Below, piece by piece: positions 23,455 through 35,205 of a stretch of 64,000 nucleotides of DNA. A program made the translations under genes and the position numbers. Positions within the stretch are counted from its first letter, which is position 1; every line of letters begins with the position of its first letter. This DNA comes from Alisma plantago-aquatica (lineage: Eukaryota > Streptophyta > Magnoliopsida > Alismatales > Alismataceae). Under the pieces are notes generated by a model. The model was not told where the DNA came from, did no database searches, and worked only from the letters and a program-made list of their open reading frames with translations. The stretch spans positions 664,793,591-664,857,590 of the forward strand of contig OY856409.1 of the NCBI GenBank assembly GCA_963693085.1, in the 5' to 3' direction.

Positions 23455-26400
23455 TGTTACTACCTCAATTTTGCATATTTTTCATAATTGAATTGTAAAG
23501 ATTTTTGTGAATATGGACTTAATTGAAAAGGTTGTATGCTTTTCTTCAAAAGATGGATTTCTTTGCGAATCTCCCTTTCGATAGGAATTTCGTAATTTCT
23601 ATTATTAGATTAATCCAATAATGGATATAAAAGAGAAGAAAAGAAGAAAAGTCCAAATAAAAGGAAAAGATACAAGATAATGGATATTAAGCAAAGTAAT
23701 TATGAGAAATACATAGAAATATCTAGAAAGTGGTATTAATGGCCACAATTAAATAAATTTTATTTCTATGTGATTTCAAATAAAAGAAATATGAAAAGAG
23801 GAAAAAGGAAATGAAAGATAAAGAGAAATCCTTGAAAATAAATATCTTAATAAACAAATAAGTAAGATAATAAAAAATGAAGAGGTAGAAGCCTCTAGAA
23901 GGCTAGAGAATATCCTCTAAGAGGGGATTGCATGCCTATAGGGTTCCTTGAAGTCCAAGGATCTAAGATGATAATATAATGGCAAAAGAAAGAGGAAATA
24001 TCAATTAATTTGGTTTTATTAATTAATAACTTGCCTATGAAGATAATGCCATTTTCCTTTGGAATTCGGGGTTCAAATTGGTCATACGAATAGATTAATT
24101 CAAGAAAAGGATTCCCTTAAAATTTGGTTGAAAAGGGACACTTGAGTAGGGAGTTATGAGTTTTTGAAATTATCATATAGTGAATGGATAGTCCTATCAA
24201 TGCCTTAAATGTCACAATGTGTTCAAATAATACATGGACGATCAGGACCCTAGATCGCGCGATCTAGATCACGGATCTGAGGATCCGACGGCTCAGGAGT
24301 GACGTCGAGACTCCAGTTTGAGCAGGACACTGGAGTTTCCTTCTCCAATCTTTGCTCAATCTAGGATGCACTAGAGGAGGAGGGAAGGTGATCGTCAAAT
24401 TCGGGAGACTTTCCCAAATTGAACAAGCCCGACTTTGTGGGACTCCTGATGTGGAAAGGAGTTTTCCCCAAACTCGGATCGCTCGCCAACCCTACCTATT
24501 TAAGGAGGGGGCTACCTATAACACCAGCGAATACATAAACCATCCGTACAAGTGTGAGGTACGACAACGAGTGGATTAGCATGTTCAATTGGCAGAAACA
24601 CCTCGACCTTCGACCTCTGTGCAGGAGAACCTCCGTTGGAGATAAAACCATGTCGCCGCGGTGGTGAGAGGAAGAGAGCAGCCAATTGACAGACTCGTTG
24701 AGTTTGGGGAAGCAGGACGGTGCTTTCGATGTTCGTAGTTTGTGTGCGGAGTGAGAGGAGCCCAGAGTCAACCAATGAGTTTATTGTCGGGGCCGCTGAG
24801 GGAGAAGCGCAAGGTTGAAGAAGACACCTTCCAAATTTACCAGCTTACCCCCCCCCCCCCTCGTTCCTTCTGTTCAGGTAAGGACAAATCGGTCCCATGC
24901 AACCTTTGATCGTGAGTTAGGGCGCGCGATCATGGGCTATTGGATCCCGCGTGGTCTCAAGCGGCCTATGATTTTCTAAAAATGATAGATAATTCAGAAA
25001 AGTGATTTTCTTTACAAAAATCATAACTTTTGCTAGGAAGCTCTGATTAGAAAAAGTTATACATGAAAGTTTCTTAGAAAAATACGAGGAACACAATAAA
25101 TTTGGTTTGAGAACCTGAATCTATTCCTATTTGCAAAAGTGTGTTAATCTAATTAAAAGTGCTTATGTATTAGATTTAGAAACCCTAATTGAGCATATTG
25201 GTTAAGTTCATGTTGCTTAGTTGATGAAATTGAATAATTGCAACCTATTGAATAGTTAATGACAAACTTGAACCTGATCTAGATGTTTCTTGCATGATTT
25301 AGGGTTTTTACCTCAAATAAGAATGATTAAGCACTTAGAAACCCTATTTGAGTATAAAGGATGAATCTTTAAGGTTTAATATGTTAATTTGTGAAGTAAT
25401 AACATGTTGTCAATCTTCAATCTATTTTACATGTAAAGTTGATTAATTTAGGGTTCCATGTATATAAATGAGCTTTAATGGGCCTTGAAACCCTAATGTT
25501 AGTAATTGTGACTCTTAATGGCTTTAATTATTCAAATTCATGAATAAAGGTGAGATATGATGGTTCTAAGCTATTTTGAGTATAAGGGTTCCTAATTGTG
25601 GATAAATACCCTTAATATGGTAATTAGGGTTTTCTAATGGATAAAGGTGGAATTAATGATAAATAGAGTTCATATGTGAATTAGATCATAATGAACTATG
25701 AATTGTTAATCTGGAAGGAACCAAAGATAATAATTAGGACTAATGATCTTATCATGAATTAAAAGGATAAAAATAGTAGTTTTAATATAAAAGAGGCATA
25801 ATGGACTTAATTGATGTTTAATTGTGCCTTTAATCTGAAATTAAGGTTATATGTTGTTAAAAGGTAGCCTTAATATATTTCATGAGGAATAGATGAGATA
25901 ATTAGGGTTTGTGAGTAATTGCATAAAATTAGGGTTTAAAATAGTATAAATGAAGTGAAGCCCTAATTGCAATGGAAACCCTAAAAGTGGACTAGAAACC
26001 CTAGGAAGCAAGCAAGGTTTAATAGATCTTGATGGCATGATCAATGATAGGAAATTGTATGCATATTTCAGGATCTCTTTGTGTGCTTACTTTCCTATTG
26101 GATTTCTTGCATTGATTGGATTAATTCTGTCTCAAATCAACCTGACAGGTATGTGGTTAATTATGGTTAATCACATTATTTTCCCGAAGATTTTCTGGAT
26201 GATTCATCACATTGAATGCAACATGTCAGTTTGGATGTTCATACTTGCAAATCATAAAGTCACTATGATTATCACAATAACAATAGAAGTGTGAATTCTC
26301 GCACCTACATGCCACCCTGATGGATGATGCCAAAAGGTCAAGCCCAGGAGGGAAGACCAATGGGCACCATGAGTGGTGACCCCAGACACCAAGCTCGAGA

Positions 26401-26980
26401 TTGAGAAGGTGGTCTTTATAGAATGACTAATGGGCACTATGAGAGGTGACCCCAGGCACCAAGCTCGGTATTGAGAAGGTGGCCTTCAATCATTGGCAAA
26501 AGAGAAACCCTAAGGTGGGTATGCCAGGGTTAGGGCAAAAGCAGTGGAGAATGTCACACTAAAAGCATAATTTGACTTGTTAATTAACTTGATTGTGATA
26601 CTTAGATTGTTAGCCATATCTGCAAAATTTTGGTTGTCCCCACATACTGGTATATTCCTATATGCTGACTGACGTTTTGTTTGTCGGCGTTTTAGGTACA
26701 ATTGAAAAGGACAAACAATAAAGTGGCATATTGTGAAATTAAGAAATAAAGTGCAAGGAGGATTAGTTAGAATAGAGTCGAGATGTGGATACAAGTTAGA
26801 TATCCAAGTTTTTGAAAATGGTATGCAAAGTTTTATTTTATTCTAGCTTTCAGTATAATTTGGTAGAATTTTATAATTATTATTGATTATTTGTCGAAAC
26901 TTCGATCCAAAAATTGGGATAATGACTTTGACCTCTTGGTCTCCCTTAATTGGGGGTTACCGGGAGGCGGGGTCGTTACA
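23455..26980 (+). repeat. 3' LTR of chromovirus copy 1
   Basis: 3,526 bp, colinear with 15,491-19,024. The C-run at about 24,847-24,860 is longer than its partner, a typical slippage difference. Confidence 0.96.
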
Positions 26981-26985
26981 GCTTG

Positions 26986-27400
26986 GCTAGTTTCTAGTTT
27001 TGTTTCTCCTTATAATGCTATCTTCTCTAGGGCCCTAAGTCTCTCTTCTTGTTGAGGATTACATTGGGTTTCATAAACATGTTCATAACCCCCAAGGTTT
27101 TTTTTGTTACACCGCACACAAAAAATTTGATCATATCTCCCATTAGAATATGGATAGCAAGGTTCCCCATAATGGTTCTTAGAAAAATGTGGATTCACAT
27201 TGTACCCACCAGGATGAAAGGGCTCATAATTAAAAGGGGTTGTATCATAAGCATGGAGTAGAGGCGGGCAGGCAAGAGATGCATGGTGGTAAAGACCACA
27301 ATAATAACACTTTGGGGGATATTGGGATGCCCACTCCATTTGAAAAGAAAAGTTCCTGAAAGATATGTCAATCAACGAATGAGACAAGAAAGATTACAAG
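26986..27400 (-). pseudogene. Gag-like ORF of the Athila-like element, first part
   Basis: The minus-strand ORF from 27,387 gives MEWASQYPPKCYYCGLYHHA, a CX2CX3HX-type knuckle with a later Cys-Pro, as in the Athila-type CEYCGGNH...CP motif. A second Cys pair follows (FCVRCNKK), then EERLRALEKIAL and a stop at 27,010. Beyond the stop the same frame continues as GETKLETSQ and would run across the GCTTG duplication into 15,490, giving SQAFLTTMLEAQ. So this and 15,088-15,490 are one ORF split by the nested chromovirus. The motif supports nucleic-acid binding by a gag protein. It has no known domain beyond the knuckle. Confidence 0.75.
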
Positions 27401-27683
27401 ATAACAGGATAGTCAAAAATTACAAAGAGAACAAATTATAAATCTAAGAAATTATGAAATAAACTAAAATTACAAATAAAAAGTAACTAGAAAGCAGTAC
27501 TATTGGAATGGAATCTCAGTAGAAAGAGGAGATACACTTTCAAAATTGTGCTCGGAAGGAAAAAAGAAATTACAAAAATCTAAAGGAAATTATAAAAAGG
27601 GACTAAAGCTATGCAAGTTAGAGAATATGAACAAGGATTATACAAGATATACAGGAAATCAGATCTGAAAAACAATTGTTTTG

Positions 27684-27701
27684 TCCCCGACAATGGCACC
27701 A
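27684..27701 (-). other. Primer-binding site, Athila/tRNA-Asp type
   Basis: Minus strand TGGTGCCATTGTCGGGGA, three bases from the right LTR. It differs at a few positions from the usual Athila-type TGGCGCCGTTGCCGGGGA. Confidence 0.85.
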
Positions 27702-27704
27702 AAT

Positions 27705-29087
27705 TGATGTGAGTCGTTATACACGCAACAATCACTAGGAAAATTCCTAGAGTTTAACCTTCTAACCCAGTTGTCAACTTGTTGCGAACAACAAGTCAAC
27801 TTAGTATAGATAGGTATCGATCCAAGGGATGAGGGAAAAGAAAAGTCAAGATCCAAATCCGATCGCAAGAATAAGAATTAAATAACAATTTGAGAGAGTT
27901 GTTAATACTAAGAATAAAAATAAAATTGTTGAAATAAAGTTTAACCAATCAAGAAATAAAGATATGGGGGTCTGGAGGATCACCACCAAAACCACGTTCA
28001 TATTCAACTAATCAAATTCTAAACTCCAAAGATCAAATCAGGACCTTGTGGTTGCATGTCCTTACAGATAAACTCACAAGGGTCAGACTTCCCGTGAGCC
28101 TGTTGGTCCCGACATTCACAGATCGTTGTCCAACCATCCAACATGCTACTATCCACGGTCATATCAAGAAGCATGTGAATTCAAGCTGGCATTCAAACCC
28201 ATGGTCCAGGTGGTCGCGTCACCAAAGATTATAACAGAAATAAGATTAAAAAAATGAAAAGACAATAATCACAATTAAGGGACTATTGTTTCGTTCTTAT
28301 AGAGGTCCATGGTCATATCACTCCATAAGAATATATCAGATCATCCAAATAACCATGCATAAACAGAAAGAAGACACTTTCTCGATGGAGAAATAGAACT
28401 GATTATATTGAATAGAAATGGGCTAAGGGCTACTCCCCATGCCCCAGAAGAATCTACCCACACATGACAAGATTAGAAGAAATGCAAACTAAAATGAGAT
28501 CTAACATTATATAAGATGTGGTTTACAACTAAGAATTGGATCAAATGGAATGAAGAATAGAATGCTTTTACAAGTGGACAGTACCTCCTTTTATAGAAGG
28601 GGAGGGGGGAGGCTTCCCTCAAAAGAGGGGGAAAATAGAGAGGGAGACCACCTTTTGAATTGTTTTAGATCTGGTCAAATAGAAAGTTGATTGTCTTTAA
28701 TTATCTTGACCATATAACTCTCTTTAATGTAGATTCTCACAGCAGTGATTTCGAACATATTTCTCTTCCATAAAAAGCACCAAATTGGTCCAAATAATTG
28801 GATTTCTTTTAGTAAATTAAATTCCCTTTCCAATGAATACTTGTACACTCAATTTAGAGTTTGAACGCAAAAGTTATGTCACTTTTGGTGACGAGTATAC
28901 ATGAATTTTAGAATTGCTGCAAATTGTGTAATTTTCCTACAAAACCCAAAATAATATAATTAAAACTCCAATTAAAGAGAAAATTCTAAAATAACACAAT
29001 TAATTATAAAATTAAGAGAATAAATAATAAAACAATCCTAAAAATATCAAAAATATGTAAATAAAAGAGATAAATACACATTTATCA
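27705..29087 (-). repeat. 5' LTR of the Athila-like element
   Basis: 1,383 bp, TGATGTGAGTCG to ACATTTATCA on the plus strand. It pairs with 11,679-13,064. Confidence 0.95.
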
Positions 29088-29092
29088 CAACA

Positions 29093-31770
29093 CGTTCATG
29101 TAGATTTTTCTATATAAAAGTTAGGGTTTCAGTTTTCTATTGAAGAAGTGAATCGAGACAATTATAAAAACTAGACTAGAGTAAAGATTAAAGTTAATAA
29201 TGTTTAGTAATAATGATGACTCTGTAGTTCAATTCCTATTAGTTGTGAACATAACCCTAAAGATATTATGGTGCCTCAAAATAATTTGTGAAGAATTGTC
29301 ACATATAAATCCAAACTGGTGATGACCTAACTAACTAATGAAAACTTCATTGTTTGGTGTTGAATTAATGAAACATATTGAGTCCTTACTTTCTTATAAT
29401 ATTGTTTGTGTTATTGATTGGTACATAATAATGAAGATGTAAACAACTACAACCCTTGAGTTTAATGTGAATATAGTGAATGGTGCATATAAGTTAGTAA
29501 ATGTTAAAGATTATAAAACTTAATGGAAACCCTATATGTAGATAAGTCAAGAGGTGTGACATGTGGTGGTAGGATTTATGATATGTTATGCTTTTAGGTG
29601 TGTTGTTGGTCAAGTTGTTGTTATTGAGATTTAGACTATGGTCAACGCCCTCACTTCTTGGTTGTATTTGGGGTGTGTGTAACATATTAGAGGAATTATC
29701 CATAGCTTCGACTCTCCAATTAGAAGAGGATGGGGATTGGTTATAGCTTCTAGTCAAGAGAGACATTTTGGGCCTTAGCCACAACTCTAATTGGTTTTAG
29801 TAGAATTTTTCATCCTTAGATACAACCCTTGCCCATGTTATGGAGGCACCAAGCCTTGGTACAACTCTAGTGTACCTCAACTTATCTTATTCAAGGAAGG
29901 ATAGATGGATGCGAGATATAATCCTAACTCATTACAAAGTAAGGAGAAGGGTTAAAGTGTGGTGAGGGAATTAATTGAGTGGTTGTTGATATAGAAAATA
30001 GGAAACTAACTATAAATAAACTTGATCTAAATACACATTTTAAATATATAGTTGATAAACTATTATCTTATTCTCTAAAATAATGTTGAATTAACTTTTT
30101 TGGTTTGTTCAAATTGCATTATTCATTTATGGTAGCTCGTTTATATATATTAATTGGTTGGTATATTTCTAATTGGTAAATACCCACTCACTGAGGTAGA
30201 AAATTTGAATATTTTTTTTATAATTTATAGGTGTATGAAAAGGAGTTTATTTTTGGTTTGAGCCTGAGATTCAATAGAATACATTCATCTAGATACTTCA
30301 TATTACTCAACTTCTAACATCGTGTTGTGAGATTATGGATTCCTTAATCTATATGTTATATAATCTTGATGCACCATCTTCATGAATGAACATTTAATTT
30401 ACCTTTTTCTATCACATATCATTGTTACATACATTAAGTATGATCATGCATACTTTCATGAATATAAATTATGACAAAATTGTTATGATGTAAAACTTCT
30501 TACTGTATGATTAACTAGAAAGATGAATAATATCGTTGAATGTAATTACATATAAAAATGGAAAAATATGTCCATGATAAGGGTTTATTCTTACAAGTTT
30601 CTCTAAAGATATCTTCTACTAGTTGTTTTTTTGTGGGGATTTCCACCTAGAATATGGTTAGTGATAGCCCATGTGTCAACTGCTACTAGTGCACTCTCTT
30701 GTTCTTTCTTCTTCATAACCCTGGTTATATTTTGATGCCCCATTACTCATCCACCTCCAAGTATTGATGATTTATCCTTGTGAGAGTGATTATGGTATGT
30801 TAGTTTTGTCTGTCTCTATCCTCATTGATCCCCTTATGGAAACAATGGATGGTGTGATGCCTATGCTTCTACTACAAAAGATAGTTGCTTATTCTAGTCT
30901 TTTGTTTCCATTGTTGGGTCCCTCTCAAATAGTGCTAACTTATGATTAAGGAGGTGAAACTTTAATGTTGTGTGTCCTTGTCCCACCTTGTGTTAGTTCA
31001 AGATGCTGCTTAAGCTATAGTTTACAATCCCATTATTTCTCTTTTACTTCTCTTTCATATTCTTCTTTTTTGGGCAAATCTTAGCCCTCCTCTTAGAGTG
31101 TGAATCCCATCTTGGGAGGTGTAGGCCAAGTTTTTCCCGCACTAATGAGACGAATGTATAATAGTATGCACAAGTGTATGTAAAGTGTATCCTCCTCTAC
31201 ACCCTATTTTCTCTATTACAGTCCTCTATACTTTCACATATAAACTAACACTCCCCGACACATTTCTATTATTGGCATTTCCATCCTCCTAAAATATATT
31301 CCTTTTCAATATAGCTTCCCCTTGTCATGATGCCATGTCATTGCCACCAAAAGCATCTTCCTTACACCCATATTTGCAAGTTGAAACCAAGATTGCATTC
31401 CAGTTGTGTGTGTTGGGTGGATGTCATTCATTTAGGGAGAGCATGGCACTATAGTAGAATGATCATCTCACCTAGGTAATTAATGGTTGACAAGAAGTAT
31501 TGATGGGAGAGATTAGATAAAATAAGGGTGTACTTTATTTTTTTTAATGTAAATTAATTAGATTTCATGTCACCACCTTAACCAAAACTACCACCAATAA
31601 ATCCAAATGATTAAAGAAGATCCAAGAAAAAAATGTTCGTGAGGTTCGAAGTAGTTATTAAAACATGGTCATATGATTGACAAAAAAATATAAGGTCATC
31701 ACAACATAAGAATTTTAGAGAACACATGATTCACCTTCCTTATGACTCTAGTCCATGTATATAGGCTAAA
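29093..31770. other. Unassigned AT-rich sequence
   Basis: Continuous with 11,673 before the Athila-like insertion. A CTATATAAAAG element near 29,112 followed by TTAGGGTTT looks like an eroded LTR promoter, but no LTR ends can be fixed. Short frames (for example 30,764-30,949) carry no recognisable domain. It includes copy B of the 163-bp repeat. Confidence 0.55.
30273..30435 (+). repeat. 163-bp dispersed direct repeat, copy B
   Basis: Partner of 6494-6656, same orientation, four substitutions, no indels. Both flanks differ from those of copy A. Confidence 0.9.
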
Positions 31771-31775
31771 CATAC

Positions 31776-34700
31776 TGTAATGACCCCGCCTCCCGGTAAC
31801 ACCCAATTAAGGGAGACCTGAAGGTCAGAGCCGTTATTCAATTAACAGGATCAAAGGTTCGACAAATAATCAATAATAATTATGAAATTCTACTAACTAA
31901 ACTGGAATTGGGTATAAAATTAAAACTTTACTTACCTTTGAAAAACTTTGGAAGTCTATCTATCCAGAGCTTGAATCTACTCTATATAATCCTCCTTGCA
32001 CTTTATGTTTTATTTTCACAATGTGTCACTTTACCGTTTGTTCATTTCAGGGCTGTACCTAAAACGCCGACGAACAAAACGTCGGTCAGTATATCGAAAT
32101 ATATTGGTATGTGGGAATAACCAAAAACTTGCAAATATGGCTAACAATATAATTATCACAATCAAATTAATTAACCAGCCAATTTACATTTTCTAGTATG
32201 ACATTCTCCACCTCTTTTGCCCTAACCCTGGCATACCCACCTTAGGGTTTCCTTTTCTAATGACTTAAGGCCACCTTCTCAATCCTGAGCTTGGTGCCTG
32301 GGGTCACCACTCATGGTGCCCTCTAGTCATGCAATATCATAGGCCACCTTCTCATTCCCGAGCTTGGTGTCTGGGGTCACCACTCAAGGTGTCCATTGAT
32401 CTACCAATCTGGGCCTGACCTTTGGCATCATCCATCAGGGTGGCATGTAGGTGCGAGAATACATACTTCTATTTTTAATGTGATAATAATAGTGACTTTA
32501 CGATTTGCAAGTATGAACATCCAACAGATAATTTGCATTCAATGTGATTAACCATCCGGAAAATCCTCGGGAAACTAAGGCGGTTATTCATAATTAACCA
32601 CATACCTGATCTGACGATTCGAACAGAAATATCCATGCAAATAAGAATCCAAGCAAGCAAGCATTTTCAACAAGATCCTAAAATAATCACGTAATTCCGT
32701 TTTTATTATTCATGTCATCAAGATCCATTAAACCTAGCTCGCTTCCTAGGGTTTCTAATTCACTTGTAGGGTTTCTATTGCAATTAGGGTTTCCCTTCAT
32801 CTTTTACTATTTTAAACACTAATTTAACGCAATTGATCACCAACCCTAATTATTTCCACATCCAATCCTCAATTTCAGATTAAAGGCATAATTAACCATT
32901 AATTAAGTTCATTAAGCCTCTTTTACATTAAATCTATTATTTTTATCCCTTTAAACCATGACAAGATTATTATACGCATTTATCATCAATTCATAGTTCA
33001 TTATCGTCCAATTCACATATGAACGTTATTTGTCATTTCACCTTTATCCATTAGAAAACCCTAATTTCCAAATTAAGGGTATTTATCCACAATTAGGAAC
33101 TTTTATACTCGAAATGGCTTATAACCATCATATCTCAGCTTATTCATGAATTTGAGCAAATAAAGTCACACAAAACCAATATTAGGGTTTCAAGGCCCAT
33201 TAAAGCATATTTATGAACATGGAACCCTAAATTAATCAAATTATGCATAAGGTTCATCCTTTTAGATATAATACATCTTTTTTTTAACCAACAGGTTAAT
33301 ATCGACCTTAAACATCCATATAACCCTTCCTAAAACATTAATCATCAAAGATTAGGGTTTGTCATCAAATAGACCATTAATGATAGCATCCTTAAATTCT
33401 TTATGAACTGCAATCAGAACTAAGATCTAATTATAATTTATTCGTGTTCCTCTCATTCCGAGGATCAATTTTCATATTTGGATCATCTTCATCCGATATT
33501 TCTTCAATTAGTTATGTATTTTACAAGATAACCCTATTTTTCCACCAATCAGAAACAACCACGTCGATTTATTAAAATTACAACTCAGCTAGCGGGCAAT
33601 GCACTCGCTGAACAGGAAAGGGCTGCGAAATTACCTTAAAGGGCTTCTCCTTACAAAGGAGACGTGGGGGCAGGGATGTACTTTCTTCATGTATCGTTTT
33701 CAACCCCCGCCCGCTATCTTCGTGAGTCGCAGCGTGGAGTCTGCCATGGTTAGTCAACCGATGGGTTGACTTTGCCAATCCCGCCTCCCCAACAGTGAGC
33801 CAAGATCTCCATCTCCTCATCGTGACCCACCGAACTCAATGGTAGTCTCAGCATCACCTGTGCCGGCTGGAGTCGTCGGAACGGCCATGAGATCCCTCGG
33901 CCAGGAGGCCATGGCTGGGAGGGGGTAGGTACATGTTTAGGCACAAACTCGGGTAGGAGAACGCACTGCGGACTCCACCAAAGTTCTAGGGGCACAGTTA
34001 TCTTTTTAAAGGGGAGACATGTACCCCCTTATATAGACCTGGGTCAGGGTTCGATGCCAGGATTTTGGGGAAATCCTCGCTAGTCCTCCTCAGGTCGGAA
34101 TCCTAGTATGATTTGGTCCGGAATCTTCTCCCTAACTCTGTGGGTGAGTTCCCAAAACCAAACATGAACAAGAGTAAGAGAAAGTCCAGATCGATCAAAC
34201 CTCTCATGTTTCCTAATCCTACCAGAGGTAGAAGATGACCAGCGCACCCTTGGATTTTAATCCAATGGCTTCTGTGCGGTGCGCCTGATCCTTGTATGGA
34301 TTTTTATATCAATTCAATCGAGAAAATAAACGTGACATTTATTATAAACCCAATACTTCAGGGAATCTTGCAAAAGTTATAACTCCCAACCCAAGAATCC
34401 AATTAATCCCAAATTTGTAGGGAAATTCCATAATGACTTATTATATATCGCTACCAAAATTGGACTCATTATCTCAAATAAAAAACGTTACTTTTATTTG
34501 AGTGCAAGATATCTCTTAATTATATATATTTTTCACCTATTTTCTCTTCCCTTTGCTATTAAATTATTATTTTGAGTTCCTTGCACCTCAGGGAACCTTA
34601 ATGGCTCAAAATCCCCTCTTGGGAATATTTCCTTAGCCTCTTTCCTTCTTTTTCATCCCTTTTCTTATTATCTTACTTTTTCTTTATTAAAATATCTCTT

Positions 34701-35191
34701 TTTGAAGATTTCTCTTTATTTCTCTTTTATTTCCTCTTTGAGTTTCCTTTTAACATTAGGAATCCTTGGGATACGAAAATTCATCAAGGATAACTTAATT
34801 ACACCTCTTTTCACTTGTTTTCAACATTTTATCATTGTTTTCAATTTCTTTCGTAACAAGGAAATACTTAATTGATCTTTTCTTTTCTTTTTGCATTATC
34901 TTTGCAACTTTGGACTTCTTGGAACCCAAGGAACCCAAAAGGCATGAAATCCATCCTTGGATTACACCTCTTGCTTTCTAGAGGTTTCTACTTCTTTCTT
35001 TTCTCAAATATTCAATTATTCATTCACTAATTGAATTTTCTTGTTATTTGGGCCCAATAGCCAATAAAGCCCACAACACAATCATTAAGGCTATTGTAAA
35101 TGAATTCCATTTATATCATTTTTTGAGCAGATATCTTTAATAGGAGAAATTATATTTCTCACCAAATGAACCCAAATTTGGGGTTGTAACA
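31776..35191 (-). repeat. 3' LTR of chromovirus copy 2
   Basis: 3,416 bp; in element sense the downstream LTR. A minus-strand TATA box TCTATATAAG lies at 34,037-34,028, with a GC-rich promoter block at 33,580-34,130. It contains many AAACCCTA words at 32,740-33,360. Confidence 0.96.
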
Positions 35192-35205
35192 TCCTTCCCC
35201 TCTTA
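35192..35205 (-). other. Polypurine tract of chromovirus copy 2
   Basis: Minus strand TAAGAGGGGAAGGA, the same bases as in copy 1. Confidence 0.9.

Larger units (their letters stand above)
15491..26980 (+). mobile_element. Full-length chromovirus (Ty3/Gypsy, Del/Tekay-like), copy 1, nested
   Basis: LTRs at 15,491-19,024 and 23,455-26,980 start TGTTAC and end GTCGTTACA. The target duplication is GCTTG (15,486-15,490 and 26,981-26,985), exact. A tRNA-Met-type primer-binding site follows the left LTR and a polypurine tract precedes the right LTR, so it lies on the plus strand. The internal region is 4,430 bp with a badly decayed gag-pol. LTR identity over the first 200 bp is about 95-96% by eye. 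It sits in the gag-like ORF of the Athila-like element and belongs to the same family as the copy at 31,776-43,026, judged from shared LTR ends and shared pol sequence. The Del/Tekay assignment is inferred from the pol tail and long LTRs, not from a tree. Confidence 0.97.
11679..29087 (-). mobile_element. Athila-like non-autonomous Ty3/Gypsy element, interrupted by a chromovirus
   Basis: The two LTRs (11,679-13,064 and 27,705-29,087) begin TGATG and end TTTATCA and are flanked by identical 5-bp target duplications, CAACA (11,674-11,678 and 29,088-29,092). The orientation is minus, because a tRNA-Asp-type primer-binding site of the Athila kind follows the right LTR. Once the nested element at 15,491-26,980 is removed, the internal part is only about 3.1 kb: a gag-like ORF and no recognisable protease, reverse transcriptase or integrase. 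It is therefore a non-autonomous element dependent on partner enzymes. LTR identity over the first 200 bp is about 92% by eye, older than the nested element, as the nesting requires. Confidence 0.95.

Noticed and set aside
33578..33995. 80-81 codon frames on the minus strand, repeated at 41,423-41,840
   Set aside because: Both copies lie in the paired LTRs of chromovirus copy 2; repeated because the LTRs are repeated, not because of a gene.
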